Shown: one piece after another, positions 18,533 to 27,826 of the stretch
Layout of the letters: each line of letters begins with the position of its first letter
Numbering within the stretch: position 1 is the stretch's first letter
Assembly: GCA_963765545.1 (NCBI GenBank)
Contig: CAVXWW010000004.1
Coordinates: 744,001-808,000 of the forward strand
Source: JARRPM01 sp963765545
GTDB taxonomy: Bacteria > Pseudomonadota > Gammaproteobacteria > Pseudomonadales > Halieaceae
Direction of reading: 5' to 3'
Length of the DNA stretch: 64,000 bases
Notes under the pieces: model-generated
The model's input: the letters and a program-made list of their open reading frames with translations, nothing else
The model's database searches: none
Told to the model about the DNA's origin: nothing
Made by a program: the position numbers and the translations under genes

Positions 18533-18716
18533 TATAGTTTCCTCAGTTTTTTCGCCTTTCCCAGGCTGTGTTAGTGTTATATGCGTACTACTTTGGAAAA
18601 GTCTCTCCCGGGCGTCATTCGGGGTTCGATGTACCTCGCCAGCGCAGGATACTAACACGATGGAATTCACCGTAGAATAACGCCGCACCCGTCAATTGAT
18701 ACAGGAACACCATTAC

Positions 18717-19049
18717 ATGGCCGATAAAAGCTGGCAGGTATTCGATCTCGCCGAAATAAAGGAAAAACTGAAGGGTAAGCCCGCCGAATACCTTGAGTTT
18801 CTCAATGTCCCCGCCCTGAACTGCGGCATTTACTTCCTCGCTGCGGGCAGTAAGGATATGCAATCGCCGCACGATGACGATGAAGTCTACCTGGTGCTCA
18901 GCGGCAAGGCACGAATGCGTCTTGACGATGTAGAACGCAATGTAGGGCCCGGCTCACTGCTGTATGTCAGCGCCACCACCGAACACTCATTCTTTGAGAT
19001 CGAGGAAGATATGACCCTGCTGGTAATTTTTGCCAATACCCCGCCCTGA
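18717..19049 (+). CDS. Small cupin-domain protein
   Basis: 110 residues from the ATG at 18717 (AGGA 10 bases upstream; an upstream TTG is less likely). The cupin motif 1 is seen as DMQSPHDDDEVYLVLSGKAR with acidic and His ligands, and motif 2 as VGPGSLLYVSATTEHSFFEI with the second His. Such one-domain cupins bind a metal and may be isomerases, dioxygenases or sensors. It precedes the aminotransferase by 133 bases on the same strand. Function is unknown. Confidence 0.82.
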   Translation: MADKSWQVFDLAEIKEKLKGKPAEYLEFLNVPALNCGIYFLAAGSKDMQSPHDDDEVYLVLSGKARMRLDDVERNVGPGSLLYVSATTEHSFFEIEEDMTLLVIFANTPP

Positions 19050-19182
19050 AACCTGCTTGCAGCTCTATGATGCTTATTGCGGCACAGTACTTAAGCTGAG
19101 ACCGAAAATCTGCTAACGTTCGCGCCTGATTTTCCGAGACCGTTTTTACAACAATCTTCACCACAAAGAAAGAGCCTTCGCC

Positions 19183-20364
19183 ATGACCAGCAGTTTTTTT
19201 CCGCCACACCGCACCCTGATGGGCCCAGGCCCCTCGGACGTATCACCCCGGGTGCTCAGCGCCCTTTCCCGTCCTACCATAGGTCATCTGGACCCCCTGT
19301 TCGTCGACCTCATGGACCAGATCAAGGAATTGCTGCAGTACGCCTTCCAGACCAGTAATGAGCTCACCTTACCTATTTCGGCCCCCGGGTCAGCTGGTAT
19401 GGAGGCCTGTTTCGTCAACCTGATATCGCCGGGCGATACGGTCGTAGTCTGCCAGAACGGCGTGTTTGGCGGGCGCATGAAGGAAAATGTCGAGCGCTGT
19501 GGTGCCCGCGCCGTTATGGTCGAGGACAACTGGGGAGAACCAGTCAGCATCGAGAAAGTCGCTGCCGCGTTTGATCAGAATCCGGAAGCCAGCGTACTGG
19601 CGTTCGTCCACGCCGAAACCTCGACCGGTGTGCGCAGCGATGCGGCGGCCTTGTGTGAACTGGCGGCCGGGCGCGAGGCACTGTCCATCGTCGATACCGT
19701 GACTTCGCTGGGAGGTATCGAGTTGTTGGTTGATGCCTGGGGAGCCGACGCGGTTTACTCCGGTTCCCAGAAATGCCTGTCCTGTATCCCGGGCATTTCG
19801 CCGGTGACGTTCAGCCCCAGGGCGGTGGAGCTAATCAGCAACCGCAAACACAAAGTCCAGAGCTGGTTTCTCGATATGCAATTGATCATGGGTTACTGGG
19901 GCCAGAACACCAAGCGGGCCTATCACCACACCGCGCCGGTTAACGACCTCTACGCCCTGCATGAAGCACTGCTTATGCTGCGCGAAGAAGGCCTGGAGGC
20001 GGCGCATCAGCGCCATAGGCGCAACCACGAGGCGCTTGTAGCCGGGCTGGAAGCTATGGGGCTGTCGATGGCAGTAGCAGCTGAGCACCGTCTACCACAA
20101 CTCAACCTGGTGGCGATACCCGATGGTGTCGACGACGCAGCCGTGCGCACCGCTCTGCTCAATGAGTTCGACCTGGAGATCGGCGCCGGACTCGGCGCCC
20201 TGGCGGGTAAAACCTGGCGCATCGGCCTGATGGGTTTTGCCAGCAACGAGCGCAACGTACTGTACTGCCTCAATGCACTTGAAGCCGTGCTGGCCGACCA
20301 GGGCGCAGCATTCGCATCCGCTGTAGCAATACCTGCCGCTCGCCAGGTGTTCGCCGCGGCATAA
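19183..20364 (+). CDS. Class V aminotransferase (alanine/serine--glyoxylate type)
   Basis: 393 residues of a fold-type I PLP enzyme. The N-terminal MGPGPSDVSPRVLSALSRPT and the PLP-lysine motif SGSQKCLSCIPG (about 190-201) are typical of the AGXT/SgaA group, which transfers the amino group of alanine or serine to glyoxylate. The asparte pair for PLP (SIVDTVTSLGG) is present. The donor and acceptor cannot be set from sequence alone; glyoxylate detoxification is the best guess. Convergent with the YdjM-like gene after 37 bases. Confidence 0.9.
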   Translation: MTSSFFPPHRTLMGPGPSDVSPRVLSALSRPTIGHLDPLFVDLMDQIKELLQYAFQTSNELTLPISAPGSAGMEACFVNLISPGDTVVVCQNGVFGGRMKENVERCGARAVMVEDNWGEPVSIEKVAAAFDQNPEASVLAFVHAETSTGVRSDAAALCELAAGREALSIVDTVTSLGGIELLVDAWGADAVYSGSQKCLSCIPGISPVTFSPRAVELISNRKHKVQSWFLDMQLIMGYWGQNTKRAYHHTAPVNDLYALHEALLMLREEGLEAAHQRHRRNHEALVAGLEAMGLSMAVAAEHRLPQLNLVAIPDGVDDAAVRTALLNEFDLEIGAGLGALAGKTWRIGLMGFASNERNVLYCLNALEAVLADQGAAFASAVAIPAARQVFAAA

Positions 20365-20401
20365 CGGCCCGCCAGCTCGTCTGGTCCTCGCCTGTCGTCG
20401 A

Positions 20402-21406
20402 TTATCCGCCGGACAGCATTCGCCACAGCAGCGCGGGCCGGTTACCCCCCGCATCGCGGTGCACCAGGTAGGCGGCGTGCTCATCGGTGTGGGCTTCGGG
20501 TTTCAGCTCGATACTCCACAAGGGGGCCAGCTCGTTGGGAATCATCGAGTAACGGATATCAATCACCCGGTTGGGGAAATCCGGGTCGCGAGCGATGTAG
20601 CCATTACTGAACCAGCGGAATCGCTCGATATCCCGTGCCTGCTGGGAAGCCTGGTCCAGCCAGGGTAAATCCCGGGCAATATCCAGCTTCTCCACAGAGT
20701 CGCCCTTGAAGACCCGCGGCGCCAGGCCGGCACGCACCGCGTCCACGTAATAGTGGTCGTCGGTTTCATACACCACTTTCCACACCAGGATATTGGCAAA
20801 ACTGGGTTTGGCCTCGAGTCGCAGCGGCTCATGCCCTCTAGCGGCCGCCAGGGCCTGCCCCATGTCCATTGCTTCATTGCGCTGCCACACGCCCAGCGCC
20901 ATGTAACTGCAGGCCCACAGCAATCCCAGGCGCGCGTATAGCGGCCGATTTCGCCGGCCTGCCAACACCACCGCAAATAACAGGGGCAGTGTGAACAGCG
21001 GGTCAATGATGGAGATGGTATTCCAGGCGATCCGCTCGTCACTGAATGGCCACAACAGCATGGTGCCATAGGTGGTACAGGCATCGAGCAGGGCATGCGT
21101 GGCATACCCCAGTGTGCAGAACAACCAGCTCTGTCGGAACCGTAAACCCCGCCGCTTTCCAAGTGCCGAGTGCAGTACCAGGGCACAAAGCAATCCACCG
21201 ATGGGAATGAATATGAGCGAGTGGGTGAATTGCCGGTGATACTCCAGAAACAACAGGGGGTCATCAGTGGAGCGAATCAACACATCGAGATCCGCCGCCA
21301 TACCCGCCAGGAAACCCAACAAGCCGGCGCTGGCGGCAAAACGCGCTCTAGCCGCAGTTGCCTGTGGCAGGGCAGCGCCAAGAACACCCTGGGTTAGCGG
21401 ATCCAT
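20402..21406 (-). CDS. YdjM-like membrane-bound metal-dependent hydrolase
   Basis: 334 residues from the ATG at 21406, chosen for its AGGAG site and the family-typical start MDPLTQGVLGAALPQA. Conserved polar residues MAADLDVL and HRQFTHSLIF, embedded between membrane helices, match the YdjM/DUF457 group of predicted inner-membrane metal hydrolases. About four membrane segments lie in the first 180 residues; the last 150 form a soluble domain. The substrate is not known. It follows the convergent aminotransferase gene. Confidence 0.85.
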   Translation of the reverse strand: MDPLTQGVLGAALPQATAARARFAASAGLLGFLAGMAADLDVLIRSTDDPLLFLEYHRQFTHSLIFIPIGGLLCALVLHSALGKRRGLRFRQSWLFCTLGYATHALLDACTTYGTMLLWPFSDERIAWNTISIIDPLFTLPLLFAVVLAGRRNRPLYARLGLLWACSYMALGVWQRNEAMDMGQALAAARGHEPLRLEAKPSFANILVWKVVYETDDHYYVDAVRAGLAPRVFKGDSVEKLDIARDLPWLDQASQQARDIERFRWFSNGYIARDPDFPNRVIDIRYSMIPNELAPLWSIELKPEAHTDEHAAYLVHRDAGGNRPALLWRMLSGG

Positions 21407-21631
21407 CGATAAACTCCTGCAATAGTCGTTGCCACGTGAGACAGGCAAGTTAACGAATATCCATAAGAATCGCTACTATTCGCTACGCAATTCTTTACGC
21501 AACCGGCGGGAACGATACACTGGCCGGGCAGACAGTCAGCGATCACACAAAAAGAGTTCCCGGCCCCGGGCTGTGCCTGAAGACCTACCCTTTTCGAAGA
21601 TATGCAAGCGCTCGCGCCAAGTTACTCAGGG

Positions 21632-24600
21632 CTACTTGATATCGAAGGAGTAATACAGATCGACCGAGTTTTCGAGTCGGCTGACAACCTCAAGCCACAA
21701 CCGGGACTTGAGGTAGAGACGCGCGGTCAGGACATTAATAGGTTCATAGATACCCATACCGTAGGACAGGTACAGTCTCTCACCGATATAACCGCCCACG
21801 GTCGCCGCGGTGTCTGTTTCGTCAGTCCCCTCGGCCCCGAAGGCAAAATTACTTATCCCGGGAATCCGGTTCAGCTCTTCCACCAGTGCAGTCTGGTTGA
21901 CCAGGCCAGTACCCATTGAGAGTGCCATGGCAACCCCGTCAGAACTGGCTCCGGCGTCTAGCCCCCTACCCCGCAGCAGGTATGACATGGTTTCGCCATG
22001 GGACATAACCGGGTCGGAAAACACATCCAGCCTGGGCTGTTTCAGGGAGCCCTGCAGGTGCAGGCCGACTACCACGTTATCAGTAGAAATTTCACGCTGT
22101 GCTCGCACATCCAATTCAGGATTCTCCGGTGAGCCGGAAAAGCTGACTGTGCCGCGCTTGATTCGCAGATGCTGCTGATAAGCTCTCAGCTCGCCGCTGA
22201 TCACATTCAGATTGCCAAACAGCTGCAAAGGCTGCCGAGGCTCTTGTCGCAAGCGCAGATTACCACCCAGGGTGGCACTCACTGTGTCCCCGACGATCTT
22301 GAACTTGTCGCGAATCAACAGCCCGATTCTCATGCTGACATCAAACGGCGCCGCCTCATAAACAACATTGCCTTCCAGGTCGACCTCCACTACGTCACCG
22401 GATAGAGAGACCGCACCTTCCGGCAGCTGCTCGTGCTCAAGGGTGCCTTCATGCACCGTAATGTCGCCACTGAGATCGAACAATCCACGGGTCAGCTTCA
22501 CGTTCAGCTGCTCCGACACAAGCATCTGGGTGTATGGGGGTAACAGTATTTCTTGCTGATCCCCTTCGATCGCGAGCTCGAGCTGCCATTCAGGCACGCT
22601 TGATAGCTCGCCTTCCAGTGTCAAGGTACCGCCTCCCAGCAGTCCCTTGCCCGCCAGAACCGCCCTGTCGCCGCGAGCTTCCAGTTCCAGGTTGAGCTGT
22701 TCCAGCCGGGTAGGGTTACCAAGCAGCGCAAACTGCCCATCCGATAGCTGGATTACACCACTCGCTGTTGGCTGCTCCACACTACCTGCCAGGCTTAGGT
22801 TTCCGCTGACCTCCCCTTCAAGGACCGCCAGAGTGGGGGCAAACGGCGCCAGCGTCTGCAGTTGCAGCCCGGTAATATTCAGTGTCCCGGACATAGGCTC
22901 GCTGCGCTGGGGCGGCAAGCCGAGCTGCAAGACAAAAACACGATTGCCCTCGCTGTAGATATCCGTATCTATTGCAAGCCCAAGTGCGTCGTTATTAATC
23001 CGGACATCAACTTTATCCCAGCGCGCACTGCCCGATTCCTCGCCAGCAAAATGCCGGGTGAACGTAATATCCCGTCCCTGCGCCTCCCCGGTAACCGCAA
23101 CTGGTGCTCCCGGTTTCCAGCTGGCGGAGAACTGGCCTGACAACAGACCTTGCAGCTCAAGGTATTCCGGTAAGAACGCGGTCAGAAGTTCCAGGTCGCC
23201 GTCAAGATCCAGGCTGGCACTTCCCTCTTCACCCAACTGCGCATCGCCCGGACATATACTGGTTTGTCGGTACTGCCAGCAGTGCGCCTCAACGTGCAAA
23301 CGCGCAGGTGAGGGGTGAAATTCCATTGCTATGGAATCGCCCAGGTACCAGTTCCCCTGTGCCATCTGCAAGGTGGTAGACGCCAGTTCACCGGTCCAAT
23401 GCCCGTTGTCATCGACGTTGCCTGTGAGTTCGAGAAGGCCTTCAACATCGCCCCTGCCGCGCAGTGCAAAAGCCTGCCTGGAGCTATCCCCCTGCCCGGA
23501 CAATTCAATATCACTGAGTTGGAAGCCGGCGACGGAAGAATCTTTAAGCTTGAGATCAAGCTTCAGGCTCTGGGCCCGCTGCGGATGGTAATAGCCATCA
23601 ATCTCGCCACTGGCGACTTTAAGGCCCTGCCACTGCACCCCGGCCACTGAGCCGGTAATCGTGACGTCACGCCAACCAGGCATTACCTCTGCCCGCAGGG
23701 AAACACGGCCGCGAATATCGGGCTGCCACTTCTGCATATCCTCCACGGACAGTGAGAAGCGGGCGAGAGCATCGCCTGTTTCAGGTACCTGCAGTACCAA
23801 TGTGCTGCCATTTCCCTGCGCCTCAAGGTTGCTGGCCATCAGCTCCAGCTGGCTGTTGATGCCGGCGTAGCCCTGCAAATGCGCAGGCACGCCGTCAACA
23901 CTACCGCTGATATCCGCTTCCGTCAGGGAGAGCTGCCATTGCTCACCCTCTGCTCGCCCCTGCAGTTGCAACCGCCCTTCTACCCTGCTGTCGGCATAGC
24001 TGCGCAGTGGCAGCAGATCAAGCCCACTTGACTCCAGTACCGCTGACCAGGCCAGGGCTTCGCCGTACTCGAGCTGCCCCGTAGCCCACAAGGTATTTGA
24101 ACCGACTTTGTCCTGCAGTCGCAGATCCTCGATCAACACTTGTTTATTGCTGTGGCTACCCGCCAGGCGAAGATCCAGCAGCGGGTACTCCAGGCCACCG
24201 AGACTGCCCTCCAGCTGAAAGAACTGTTGATCGACAGAGCCGTTGGCCGAGAGAGTGAGCGGAGCGCTAAATACAATCGAATCCAGCGACTGGGGGACAT
24301 GCACTAGTGAAGACAACGCCAGTGTCTCGGGCCACTCGGCCTTTACCGACAGGTTGAAGGGCAAACCAGGCGCCACGGCATCCAGGGACGCACTGGCAGT
24401 GAAGGCAAGCTGTGCCTGACTGTCAGCCTCGAGCTCAAGCGCGGCCAGGGTTCCCTTTGCCCTTAGGGTCAATGCAGTTCCGAGCATCGCCGGCCAGCCA
24501 GAGATTTCCGGAACCGTGCCTTCAACCCTCAGGGACAAGGGCCATTGTCCAGAGAAATCCAGGGACCCGACTGCCAGCCACTCTCCATATACCGGTGAGC

Positions 24601-25333
24601 GCAGCTTCAAGCCGCCCAATTGCAAACCCGTTTGCTGCCAGTTGCCATCCGTGAGCTTCAATACATCGAGCTTGCCAGGCACACCACCGAGGTCCCAGCT
24701 GGCCCCCGCAAGCACCAGTTCCTTGACCAGCAGCGTCAGGGGCAAATTGATCCGGGGGGGCGAAAATGCTCCTCCCGGCTCATCGCTGCCAGTCAGTTCC
24801 AGCCTGCCCGCATCTATCAGGGCACGCTCAACCGCGATGGTAGATCCGCTAATTTTCACCGCGCCCTCCAGGTTGCCCTGCTGCCATTGCCCCCCTGCCC
24901 AGCGCACGGTAAGGGCTTCGAGGTTGAGCGCAGATGCCTGGATCGGCACCGGAAATTCAAACAAGGGACCGTCTGGCGCTACCTCTGAGGTTTTGCCTTC
25001 GCCATCACTTTCGTCGCCCGGTAACAGTGTTATGGTCAGCTGGCGCCCATTAAGTTGTTGAAAACACAGCTCGCTGTGCCACAAACACCCCGGCTTGAGC
25101 TCGAACATGAGTCCCTGTATCTCGATGGCAAGGGTGTCGCTTGCCCAGGCCAGGCGATTGAGTTCAAGCTCCCCGACGAGGGTTCCTCCGCCATACTCTA
25201 TTTCCAGCGGAAGCAGGCGGCCGATATTGCCCACTACCAACCGGCTCCCCAGCTGTGTGAAAGACATCAACACCACCAGCAGTAACGGCAGTAGTAACAG
25301 GGCTGCCAGCAGCCGCCACCAAAGCCGGCTCAA
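21632..25333 (-). CDS. tamB: Translocation and assembly module inner-membrane component TamB
   Basis: A 1233-residue protein with one N-terminal membrane anchor (LLAALLLLPLLLVVLMS) and a very long beta-rich periplasmic part that would form the TamB groove spanning the periplasm. The C-terminal DUF490 domain (about 880-1233) includes GNLNVISGELRAYQ and ends SVDLYYSFDIK, characteristic of TamB. Partner of TamA in outer-membrane protein assembly and, as known for AsmA-like proteins, lipid transport. Its start codon overlaps the tamA stop by 4 bases (ATGA), so the two are translationally coupled. Confidence 0.95.
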   Translation of the reverse strand: MSRLWWRLLAALLLLPLLLVVLMSFTQLGSRLVVGNIGRLLPLEIEYGGGTLVGELELNRLAWASDTLAIEIQGLMFELKPGCLWHSELCFQQLNGRQLTITLLPGDESDGEGKTSEVAPDGPLFEFPVPIQASALNLEALTVRWAGGQWQQGNLEGAVKISGSTIAVERALIDAGRLELTGSDEPGGAFSPPRINLPLTLLVKELVLAGASWDLGGVPGKLDVLKLTDGNWQQTGLQLGGLKLRSPVYGEWLAVGSLDFSGQWPLSLRVEGTVPEISGWPAMLGTALTLRAKGTLAALELEADSQAQLAFTASASLDAVAPGLPFNLSVKAEWPETLALSSLVHVPQSLDSIVFSAPLTLSANGSVDQQFFQLEGSLGGLEYPLLDLRLAGSHSNKQVLIEDLRLQDKVGSNTLWATGQLEYGEALAWSAVLESSGLDLLPLRSYADSRVEGRLQLQGRAEGEQWQLSLTEADISGSVDGVPAHLQGYAGINSQLELMASNLEAQGNGSTLVLQVPETGDALARFSLSVEDMQKWQPDIRGRVSLRAEVMPGWRDVTITGSVAGVQWQGLKVASGEIDGYYHPQRAQSLKLDLKLKDSSVAGFQLSDIELSGQGDSSRQAFALRGRGDVEGLLELTGNVDDNGHWTGELASTTLQMAQGNWYLGDSIAMEFHPSPARLHVEAHCWQYRQTSICPGDAQLGEEGSASLDLDGDLELLTAFLPEYLELQGLLSGQFSASWKPGAPVAVTGEAQGRDITFTRHFAGEESGSARWDKVDVRINNDALGLAIDTDIYSEGNRVFVLQLGLPPQRSEPMSGTLNITGLQLQTLAPFAPTLAVLEGEVSGNLSLAGSVEQPTASGVIQLSDGQFALLGNPTRLEQLNLELEARGDRAVLAGKGLLGGGTLTLEGELSSVPEWQLELAIEGDQQEILLPPYTQMLVSEQLNVKLTRGLFDLSGDITVHEGTLEHEQLPEGAVSLSGDVVEVDLEGNVVYEAAPFDVSMRIGLLIRDKFKIVGDTVSATLGGNLRLRQEPRQPLQLFGNLNVISGELRAYQQHLRIKRGTVSFSGSPENPELDVRAQREISTDNVVVGLHLQGSLKQPRLDVFSDPVMSHGETMSYLLRGRGLDAGASSDGVAMALSMGTGLVNQTALVEELNRIPGISNFAFGAEGTDETDTAATVGGYIGERLYLSYGMGIYEPINVLTARLYLKSRLWLEVVSRLENSVDLYYSFDIK

Positions 25334-27084
25334 AACTCGGCCCCGATGTTCAGCACGATGCGCCAGGAGGGGTCGTCATCGCTGGCACTGTTGGCTAACT
25401 CCAGGCGCACAGCGCCCACCGGGGACACATAGTGAACGCCAAATCCCGGGCCTACGTTAATCTCAAAATCCGTGGAGTCAAAGGCATCACCGGCATCGAC
25501 AAAAACAGCCCCGCGCCAGGTCTCGGTAAAGTAATACTGGTATTCCAGTGTGCCGGTGATCAGTCGGTCGCCACCGATCACTAGTGTCTGCTTGCTGCCG
25601 TCATCGCGAGTCGTATCGACCTCGTTGCCGATGGACTGGTAGCCGTACCCGCGAATACTCTGGGAACCTCCAGCGAAAAAACCCAGCGATGGGGCCAGGT
25701 CGACTCGATCATCATCTGAAATAAATACGGCGCCCAGGGCAGAGCGCGCTACAAAGCGGTGCGCGGGCGCGGGACTGAATATGTAGCTGAAGTTGGCGGT
25801 GAGACGCAGCAGGTCGATATCTGACCCGAGATCCGCGCTGCCCCCTTCTAATTTGTAGAACTGGCTGAAACCCTGGCTTGGATTGACCAGCGGGCCAACG
25901 CGATCGCTGCGGGACAGCGAAAAGCCCGGCAGTAGATAGTTGTTCTCGAAGTTCGTTTTTTTCAGGTCCCAGGTTTCGGTCAGGTCGCGAACAGAATAAC
26001 TGTACAGCCATTTTTCTCCGCGAATCTCGCGCACTGCGCCAAACTCTACCTGTTCGCTATCTATGTCGCCGAACTCGTTATTCTCGAGCAGAGCCGAGAG
26101 GCGAACCACGTCATCCAGCGGGTGTGACAAAGGTATCGTGTAGGTAAATCGGCCACTGGGATTGACCTCGGAATACGAAATGCGAGTTTGCTGGCTGTGG
26201 CCGTAGCGATTCACAAGCGGTGTTCGCCAGACCATGGACACTCGTTCCTCGGTATCCGTACTGTAACCAACACCGACATCAAAACTGTGCCGACGAGCCG
26301 GATAAAGGCTGACTTCCAGGGGCACCCGCTTATCGCTGGCCTTGTCAAACATGGGCCGGACGAGCACCCCCGAGAAGTAGCGTGTTTCCTGCAGCCGCGC
26401 CTGAAACAGCCGCAGCGCAGCCTGATCGAAATAGTCACCCTCTGCAATGGGTTGCAGTTCGACCAGCAAGTCCTGGTTTACCCCGGACTGGCCGTACTCC
26501 ACTGCCCCGAAGCGAAAACGATCGCCGGAGTCATAATGCAGGTAAATATCGGCCTGATTACTGGCGATATTCACCGCAACCCTGCTTTCACTGAACTTCG
26601 CATCAAAATAGCCGCGTTCCTGGCCCAGCGTCAGCAGGCGTGTTTTGAAGCGCTCGTAGTCCCCATGATTGAAGTTCTCTCCCTCCACGAAAGGCTTGGT
26701 AGCCAGCAACTGCACAAAGGCCTGGTCCACAGCGGCGGCTCCGTCCAGCTGTATGCTGATATTATTAATCAGCACAGGCTCTCCCGGGTCTGCGGTTATC
26801 TCCAGGGACCAGACCGGCTCTGTACGCTTGAGAATCTGTGTGATGGCGGGGTTGTAGTAGCCAAGTGCCTTGAGACTGTCGCCCAGTCTTTGCTCCGACG
26901 TGGCGAGAAAAATCGCCCTGTCCTGGCTCGAGATCGGCGGATCTCCCAACCAGGCCAGAGCATTGCGCTTGAGCTCTCCTTTCAGGCCTTTTAGCTGGTA
27001 CTCGAGCACGGGTTCTATCTCAGCCGCAAAAACGCTACCCGCCGCAAGCAACAGCATGAGGAACAAGCTGTGAAGTTGGCGCAT
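25330..27084 (-). CDS. tamA: Outer membrane assembly protein TamA (BamA family)
   Basis: 584 residues from the ATG at 27084, which gives a clear signal peptide (LHSLFLMLLLAAGSVFA, cut before AEIEP); a longer open frame to 27324 overlaps the next gene and is not credible. Three POTRA domains (about 25-270) precede the 16-strand barrel (about 280-584), with the Omp85 signature in GFFAGGSQSIRGYGYQSIGN and a C-terminal Phe-ended strand (LNIGAEF). It forms the tamA-tamB operon by a 4-base overlap and helps insert autotransporter-type outer-membrane proteins. Confidence 0.95.
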   Translation of the reverse strand: MRQLHSLFLMLLLAAGSVFAAEIEPVLEYQLKGLKGELKRNALAWLGDPPISSQDRAIFLATSEQRLGDSLKALGYYNPAITQILKRTEPVWSLEITADPGEPVLINNISIQLDGAAAVDQAFVQLLATKPFVEGENFNHGDYERFKTRLLTLGQERGYFDAKFSESRVAVNIASNQADIYLHYDSGDRFRFGAVEYGQSGVNQDLLVELQPIAEGDYFDQAALRLFQARLQETRYFSGVLVRPMFDKASDKRVPLEVSLYPARRHSFDVGVGYSTDTEERVSMVWRTPLVNRYGHSQQTRISYSEVNPSGRFTYTIPLSHPLDDVVRLSALLENNEFGDIDSEQVEFGAVREIRGEKWLYSYSVRDLTETWDLKKTNFENNYLLPGFSLSRSDRVGPLVNPSQGFSQFYKLEGGSADLGSDIDLLRLTANFSYIFSPAPAHRFVARSALGAVFISDDDRVDLAPSLGFFAGGSQSIRGYGYQSIGNEVDTTRDDGSKQTLVIGGDRLITGTLEYQYYFTETWRGAVFVDAGDAFDSTDFEINVGPGFGVHYVSPVGAVRLELANSASDDDPSWRIVLNIGAEF

Positions 27085-27112
27085 GGTCACTGACCGTGTT
27101 TGGAGTTCGGGC

Positions 27113-27733
27113 TCAGGCCAACTCTGCCCTGCCCCAGATGTTATAGCCGGCAAAACGTGGTGTGCCCGGCAGGTACATGGTATCGATCTGTCCGATTTGA
27201 AACCCGCCTGCCAACAGCAGCCCGGGGATATCGCGGTTGAGATTGCACCCTCCCAGTATTTTGCGCCACAGGGGGTTGATCCGATCCTGCCATCGGCGCA
27301 CCTCGAGGTCAGGGGCCTGGCCATGTTCGCAGAAGATCAGGCTCCCGCCAGGGCGCAGGACCCGGGCCATACCGTGCAAGGCGGATATCGGGTCTGGAAT
27401 CGTGCATAGGCTGTACGTTACCAGCACGGTATCCACGCTGTTATTCTCCAGCGGAATTTGCTCTGATGGGAGGCCGATAAACTCGACATCGAAATCAAGG
27501 TGGGCGGCTCGCTTTGAGGCCAGCTCCCAGGACTCGCCCGAGGGATCCAGCCCAATGACGCGCTCTACCCTGGAAGCGTCATAGAACGGCAGGTTGTGGC
27601 CAGTGCCAATTCCGATTTCCAGCACAGTGCCGGATGCCCGAGGTACTACCTTTTCCCGCTGCTTCATAATAGGCCCGGTGCCGCAGGCACAGTTGACCAG
27701 TCGCGGCACAATATGTTTGTCGTAAAAACCCAT
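27113..27733 (-). CDS. Class I SAM-dependent methyltransferase
   Basis: 206 residues. SAM-binding motif I is VLEIGIGTGHNLPFYD (about 37-52), followed by VIGLDPSGES (motif II) and ARVLRPGGSLIFCEHG (motif III region). The overall pattern resembles the METTL7/UbiE-like methyltransferase_11 family. The methyl acceptor is unknown. It lies 28 bases upstream of tamA on the same strand and may be co-transcribed with tamAB, and it is divergent from the polyphosphate kinase gene. Confidence 0.87.
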   Translation of the reverse strand: MGFYDKHIVPRLVNCACGTGPIMKQREKVVPRASGTVLEIGIGTGHNLPFYDASRVERVIGLDPSGESWELASKRAAHLDFDVEFIGLPSEQIPLENNSVDTVLVTYSLCTIPDPISALHGMARVLRPGGSLIFCEHGQAPDLEVRRWQDRINPLWRKILGGCNLNRDIPGLLLAGGFQIGQIDTMYLPGTPRFAGYNIWGRAELA

Positions 27734-27826
27734 AACTTTACTCCAGTGGGTGAGATGGATAATTATAGTCCGATGACAATGGCAAACCTACGATTAAGTA
27801 AGGTCACAACAGGGGCATAACAGGCT

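Noticed and set aside
18568..18658. GTGTTAGT and ACTAACAC as an operator pair upstream of the acyl-CoA ligase gene
   Set aside because: The arms are about 75 bases apart and only 8 bases long, which is within chance for a region of this size.
26188..26994. 268-codon plus-strand open frame opposite tamA
   Set aside because: tamA is well supported on the minus strand over this segment; the antisense frame has no recognisable domain or ribosome site.
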